From: a bacterium | GTDB taxonomy: Bacteria > UBA9089 > UBA9088 | Assembly: GCA_040756715.1 (NCBI GenBank) | Contig: JBFLYE010000167.1 | Coordinates: 1 to 9,361 of the forward strand | DNA length: 9,361 nucleotides | Direction of reading: 5' to 3' | In this document: piece by piece, positions 6,375-9,361 of the stretch | How positions within the stretch are numbered: the stretch's first letter is position 1 | How the letters are laid out: each line of letters opens with the position of its first letter | The notes under the pieces: generated by a model | What the model saw: the letters and a program-made list of their open reading frames with translations, nothing else | Told to the model about the DNA's origin: nothing | Database searches by the model: none | Program-made: the position numbers and the translations under genes

Positions 6375-6738
6375 TTATATCAATGTTATTCCTTTGGTTG
6401 ATGTGATGCTTGTCCTTCTTACCATCACCCTTACTACCTCCTCATTCATTGCCACTGGTCTTTTGCCTATAGAGCTTCCCAAAGCAACAAAATCCCAAGA
6501 GAAATTAGCCTTAAAAACCCAAACTATAGAGATAGATAGAGCTTCAAGGATATATCTTAATTCAAAGCCTGTTTCCCTTTCACAGCTAAAGAATACCCTG
6601 GTTTCCCTAAATCGGGAAAGCCCAATATTTATAAGGGCAGATAAATACATTAGCCTACAAACCTTTGTTAATGTATTTGACCTTCTAAAAAACCTTGGCT
6701 TTAAAAAAATCGCCCTCCAGACCGAAGAGAAGAAATGA
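6355..6738 (+). CDS. exbD: ExbD, TonB-system periplasmic subunit
   Basis: The 127-residue product has a short cytoplasmic N-terminus and one membrane span (about 11-33: NVIPLVDVMLVLLTI...). D16 corresponds to the proton-carrying D25 of E. coli ExbD. The periplasmic domain (about 40-127) ends in the usual FVNVFDLLKNLGFKKIALQTE pattern. The alternative start at TTG 6334 adds seven residues without a clear ribosome-binding site, so ATG 6355 is chosen. It overlaps the exbB stop by 20 bases and no tonB gene follows, so TonB must be encoded elsewhere. A 57-base gap separates it from the broken regulator gene. Confidence 0.9.
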   Translation: MERKKFDYINVIPLVDVMLVLLTITLTTSSFIATGLLPIELPKATKSQEKLALKTQTIEIDRASRIYLNSKPVSLSQLKNTLVSLNRESPIFIRADKYISLQTFVNVFDLLKNLGFKKIALQTEEKK

Positions 6739-6795
6739 TCAGATTCCTATCAGTATAAAGGCTGTTTGTAAATCTTTGGGAGGGATTTTTAAGGT

Positions 6796-7711
6796 ATGCG
6801 GATATTATTAGTGGAAGATGATAAAAAGATTGCCTCCTTTATCTTAAAGGGGCTCAAAACGCAGGGTTTGCCACAGACCATGCTACAGAGGGCGAAGATG
6901 GGCTTCATTTGGCTTTGCATGAACCCTATGATGCTGTTATTATTGATTTGATGTTGCCCAAAATGGATGGTCTAACCCTTATTGATAATATGAGAAAGAA
7001 CAAGGTGAACACACCCGTGCTTATCTTAAGTGCAAAAAGAAGCGTGGATGATCGGGTGAAGGGCTTGCAAACAGGCAGTGATGACTATCTTACTAAACCC
7101 TTTGCCTTTTCTGAGCTTTTAGCCCGAATTCAAGCCCTCATTAGAAGGGCAAGTGGAATTACAGAGCCAACCACTCTTACTCTCGCAGATCTATCTATGA
7201 ACTTAATCACTCGAGAGGTTGTTAGGGAAGGAAGGAAGGTTGAGCTACAGCCAAAAGAGTTTTCTCTGTTTGAATACTTATAGTATCTTCCATTACTTAG
7301 TGCAAAAATAGATAGGGTTGTGTTTATCTGTTAAAAATTCATCCACCTTTTAAGAAATTTTGAATTCTAAATTTTGAATTTTGAATTGAAGGTTTAAGTT
7401 TTATAAAATTTTTTCCCTTTTAATTCAAAATTCAACATTCAAAATTCATAATTTTATAAAGTTTTCCTTAAGATTATCTAAACACATACATTTTGTAAAG
7501 CGTTATGGAATTAACTATAATGCGTAATGCAGGAAGAATTGTTTCCAAAACTATGATTACAGAACATGTCTGGGACTATAATTTTGATCCTCAAACGAAT
7601 GTTGTTGAAGCAAGAATCAGCAAATTACGAGATAAAGTTGACCGAGGGTTTTCAAAAAAAATGATCAATACCATAAGAGGGGTTAGCTATGTTCTTAAAG
7701 AGGCTTCTTAA
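6796..7711 (+). pseudogene. OmpR/PhoB-type response regulator broken by a frameshift and a MITE
   Basis: The gene began at ATG 6796 with MRILLVEDDKKIASFILKGL, the start of a receiver domain (acid pair D8/D9). One base is missing at about 6865-6869, in the GGGTTT run after codon 23, so the annotated frame ends at TGA 6949-6951 after 51 codons. The other frame continues the receiver with the phosphoacceptor D51 (VIIDLMLPKMDG), S79 and K101 (TKPF), then the winged-helix domain up to L162 (KEFSLFEYL). A 239-base insertion including target duplication then interrupts the gene. The frame resumes at 7520 with MRNAGRIVSKTMITEHVWDY and runs through the recognition helix to TAA 7709-7711. Removing the insertion and restoring one base gives exactly 226 codons (225 residues), the normal family length. 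Homology to metal-sensing CusR/CopR types is possible but unproven. The kinase gene overlaps its end by 23 bases. Confidence 0.85.
7281..7517. mobile_element. 237-bp MITE with TA target duplication (IS630/Tc1-mariner-like)
   Basis: This non-coding insertion splits the regulator codons for L162 and M163. It is flanked by TA on both sides (7279-7280 and 7518-7519), and excising it with one TA restores the expected coding sequence. Its ends are imperfect inverted repeats: left TAGTATCTTCCATTAC, right end reverse-complemented TAGTTAATTCCATAAC. Inside, arms at 7355-7387 and 7422-7455 form a long imperfect palindrome built from TTGAATTT units around a 34-base loop. A TA target and lack of a transposase fit a miniature element moved in trans by an IS630/Tc1-mariner-type transposase; that family link is inference. 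The left end supplies the TAG stop (7281-7283). Confidence 0.75.
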
Positions 7712-9128
7712 ACTAAAGAATACCCTCGCCTTTAGATTATCACTCTGGTATGCGATGATATTCATCCTTTCATCCATTACCGCTTTTTTCATATTCTATC
7801 TTGCCACCTCAAAGATTATTCAAAAGCGTTTTGATAAAGACCTTATGGGAGAGATAGAGAAGTTTTCGCAGATTTATGCAGAGGGAGGTATGGATAAGAC
7901 CAAACATGCATTAGCACTTGAGGGAGGATACGAGACAATGGATAAAGAATTCTTTCGTATCTTAAACCCTGAAGGGAAAGTGATTGCCTCAACCGATATG
8001 TCGTATTGGAAAGATTTAGGCCCAACTACCAATGCCTTACAGAAAATAAGAAGGGGGCAAGATTATGTCTTTGAAAGATTCTCCTCTCCTCTCCGTGAGT
8101 ATGAAGTACGCATTATTTATGGAATCATAGGAGGGAGGAGAATTTTACAGATTGGCAAGTCTATTGAAGAAGAGGCAGAATTCCTGAAAATATTACGAGA
8201 TGTATTTTTCTCGGCAGTTGGCTTCATTATGATCCTTGTTGGTGTGGTTGGGCACTTTATGGCCAGGCGGGCAATGAAAGGGGTTGAAGAGGTTACAGAA
8301 ACCGCCCTTGATATTGCAAGCGGTGGAACACTCACTCGCCGGGTTCCTGTAAAGGCAAGGGGTGATGAAATAGAACGGCTGGCAATTACTTTTAATAATA
8401 TGTTGGAGCGTATCCAGGCGTTGGTTACCGGCATAAAGCAGATGGGGGATGATCTCGCCCATGACCTGAAAAGCCCAATTACCAGTATACGGGGTATCGC
8501 GGAAGTCACCCTGACCACTCCTTCCTCAACCGAAGAGTATGCAAATATGGCAGTTGAAGTAATTGAACAATGCGATAGAATGCTTGAAATGCTGAATACG
8601 ATGATACTTATCGCAGAAACCGAGGCAGGAGCAGAAAGACTGAAGTTAGAAGATGTGGATGTGGCCAAAGTTATCCAAGAGGCTTATGAGCTTTTTGAAC
8701 CAGTGGCTGAAAAGAAAAATATTTCTTTTACTTTCAATGTTTCTGGTAGGCTTATCATCCAGGCAGACCTCCAAAGTATCCAACGCCTGATCTCCAATCT
8801 TATTGATAATGCATTGAAATATACCCCTGCTCAAGGAAAGGTCAAAATTTCGGCTGAACAGGATAATGGTCATATTGTCATTACGGTCAAAGATACAGGT
8901 ATCGGAATCTCTAAAGACAATCTCCCTCATATATTCAAGCGCTTCTATAGAGGCGACAAGAGCCGAGCCCAGGAAGGGGTTGGACTGGGCTTAAGTTTGG
9001 TAAAGGCGATTGTCCAAGCTCACCAGGGAGATATAAGCGTCACCAGCCAATCAGATGTGGGAAGCACATTTGTTGTCACCCTTCCTGCGGCTCTTCCTTC
9101 CTCCTCTTCAAACATTACCAAAAGATAA
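7689..9128 (+). CDS. Membrane sensor histidine kinase, partner of the broken regulator
   Basis: The 479-residue product is a complete sensor kinase. It has a first membrane span at about 18-40 and an extracytoplasmic sensor region at about 41-168 with no recognised domain. A second span at about 170-190 leads into HAMP (about 191-245). The phosphoacceptor motif DDLAHDLKSPIT has H258. The ATPase domain has an N-box (N370 and N374 in NLIDNALKY), G1 (DTGIG, 402-406), an F-box (IFKRFYRG) and G2 (GVGLGLSLV, 430-438). It would autophosphorylate H258 and pass phosphate to the upstream regulator, but that gene is ruined, so the kinase is either orphaned or uses another regulator. ATG 7689 follows AGAGGGG (six-base spacing) inside the end of the regulator gene, an overlap of 23 bases. 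It shows no internal break, which suggests the regulator damage is recent. The signal sensed is unknown. Confidence 0.92.
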   Translation: MFLKRLLKLKNTLAFRLSLWYAMIFILSSITAFFIFYLATSKIIQKRFDKDLMGEIEKFSQIYAEGGMDKTKHALALEGGYETMDKEFFRILNPEGKVIASTDMSYWKDLGPTTNALQKIRRGQDYVFERFSSPLREYEVRIIYGIIGGRRILQIGKSIEEEAEFLKILRDVFFSAVGFIMILVGVVGHFMARRAMKGVEEVTETALDIASGGTLTRRVPVKARGDEIERLAITFNNMLERIQALVTGIKQMGDDLAHDLKSPITSIRGIAEVTLTTPSSTEEYANMAVEVIEQCDRMLEMLNTMILIAETEAGAERLKLEDVDVAKVIQEAYELFEPVAEKKNISFTFNVSGRLIIQADLQSIQRLISNLIDNALKYTPAQGKVKISAEQDNGHIVITVKDTGIGISKDNLPHIFKRFYRGDKSRAQEGVGLGLSLVKAIVQAHQGDISVTSQSDVGSTFVVTLPAALPSSSSNITKR

Positions 9129-9298
9129 TTTTACGGTAATCTTCTGGTTAACTCCCCATAGTATAATTTAATTAAATAAAACGCTCATCTCTTAAAGATT
9201 GTGCTTAGGCGGCTTTAAGCCACATTTCAGGCTCCTGTGTAGGAGACCGGGATCGATATTTGACGGCTCTTCACGGAATATGGTGCAAATATAATCTC

Positions 9299-9328
9299 TT
9301 GAAAATGTTGCACCTGAATGAGTATTAT
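9299..9328 (+). promoter_or_regulatory. Promoter-like pair for the gene starting past the window
   Basis: TTGAAA (9299-9304) and TATTAT (9323-9328) each match five of six consensus bases, separated by 18 bases. Transcription would start around 9335, giving a short leader to the ribosome-binding site at 9347-9356. Confidence 0.4.
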
Positions 9329-9346
9329 AACCCTTTAAATCTCTCT

Positions 9347-9356
9347 AAAAGGAGGG
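9347..9356 (+). promoter_or_regulatory. Strong Shine-Dalgarno for the next gene
   Basis: AAAAGGAGGG is a near-perfect anti-16S complement. The window ends five bases later, so a start codon is expected within a few bases beyond 9361, probably the transposase of the insertion sequence. Confidence 0.55.
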
Positions 9357-9361
9357 TAACT

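Larger units (their letters stand above)
9265..9361 (+). mobile_element. Left end of a probable ISL3-family insertion sequence (cut by window end)
   Basis: From 9265 the sequence reads GGCTCTTCACGGAATATGG, then TGCAAA, which resembles the terminal inverted repeats of ISL3-family elements (they commonly begin GGCTCTT and carry a GTGG/GTG motif about 20 bases in). A promoter-like pair and a strong Shine-Dalgarno follow, with no start codon before the window ends, as expected just before a plus-strand transposase gene. GGTGCAA (9282-9288) is repeated inverted as TTGCACC (9308-9314) around 19 bases, possibly a transposase-binding or hairpin site. The identification rests on recall of the family end sequence and needs the sequence to the right. 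Confidence 0.45.

Noticed and set aside
7355-7455. TTGAATTT repeats considered as a CRISPR or tandem repeat array
   Set aside because: The units form two inverted arms of one palindrome with no unique spacers of constant length; they are the core of the MITE.
8117-8668. 183-residue open frame on the minus strand
   Set aside because: It lies wholly antisense to the intact histidine kinase, is very rich in serine and isoleucine, and has no recognisable domain or ribosome-binding site; it is a shadow of kinase codons.
9162-9176. TATAAT at 9162-9167 beside the palindrome ATTTAATTAAAT, considered as a promoter
   Set aside because: No acceptable -35 element lies 16-18 bases upstream, and no gene start follows before the insertion-sequence end; AT-rich intergenic DNA yields such matches by chance.
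9260-9295. TTGACG at 9260-9265 with TATAAT at 9290-9295 as a junction promoter across the insertion-sequence border
   Set aside because: The spacer is 24 bases, far from 17, so it is unlikely to work as a standard promoter; the pair at 9299-9328 fits better.

Overview
The window looks like a piece of an AT-rich Gram-negative bacterial genome. The TonB-dependent outer-membrane receptor and the ExbB/ExbD pair require an outer membrane. AGA/AGG arginine codons and ATA isoleucine codons are frequent. The lineage cannot be fixed from the sequence; an uncultivated candidate phylum is plausible but is only inference. Both intact genes and genome-decay marks are present (a gene fusion, a frameshift, a small transposon, an insertion-sequence end).

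Layout. 1-143 has no gene, only an inverted repeat. 144-1913 (minus) encodes a multi-spanning DUF2723 (GT-C-like) membrane protein. It is divergent from 1990-2952 (plus), a radical SAM/SPASM protein resembling the AhbC/AhbD/NirJ haem-pathway group. The 76-base gap holds back-to-back promoter-like elements placed so close to both ATGs that leaderless transcripts are possible. 2953-3139 holds a well-formed promoter (TTGACT, 17 bases, TATTAT) and a strong Shine-Dalgarno. 3140-6738 is one tightly packed plus-strand cluster: a TonB-dependent receptor, a ribbon-helix-helix/PIN (VapBC-like) toxin-antitoxin pair, exbB and exbD. No tonB gene is visible. 6796-9128 is a two-component pair in which the response regulator is broken twice and the histidine kinase is intact. 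9265-9361 looks like the left end of an ISL3-like insertion sequence, with its own promoter and ribosome-binding site; the transposase would start just past the window.

The most unusual points are three. (1) The receptor reading frame begins with the first ~44 residues of a HEPN (UPF0332-type) protein, joined in frame directly to the receptor's signal peptide. The receptor therefore appears to use another gene's promoter, ribosome-binding site and start codon. (2) The toxin-antitoxin pair sits inside the TonB operon and is joined to exbB by a TAATG stop/start overlap. (3) The response regulator carries a 237-bp terminal-inverted-repeat element with a TA target duplication. Removing it and restoring one missing base gives exactly a 225-residue OmpR-type regulator.

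Working together, receptor plus ExbB/ExbD would power uptake of some scarce nutrient (metal chelate, haem, cobalamin or similar; the substrate is not readable). All promoter calls are by eye, and the fusion and frameshift could still be assembly errors.
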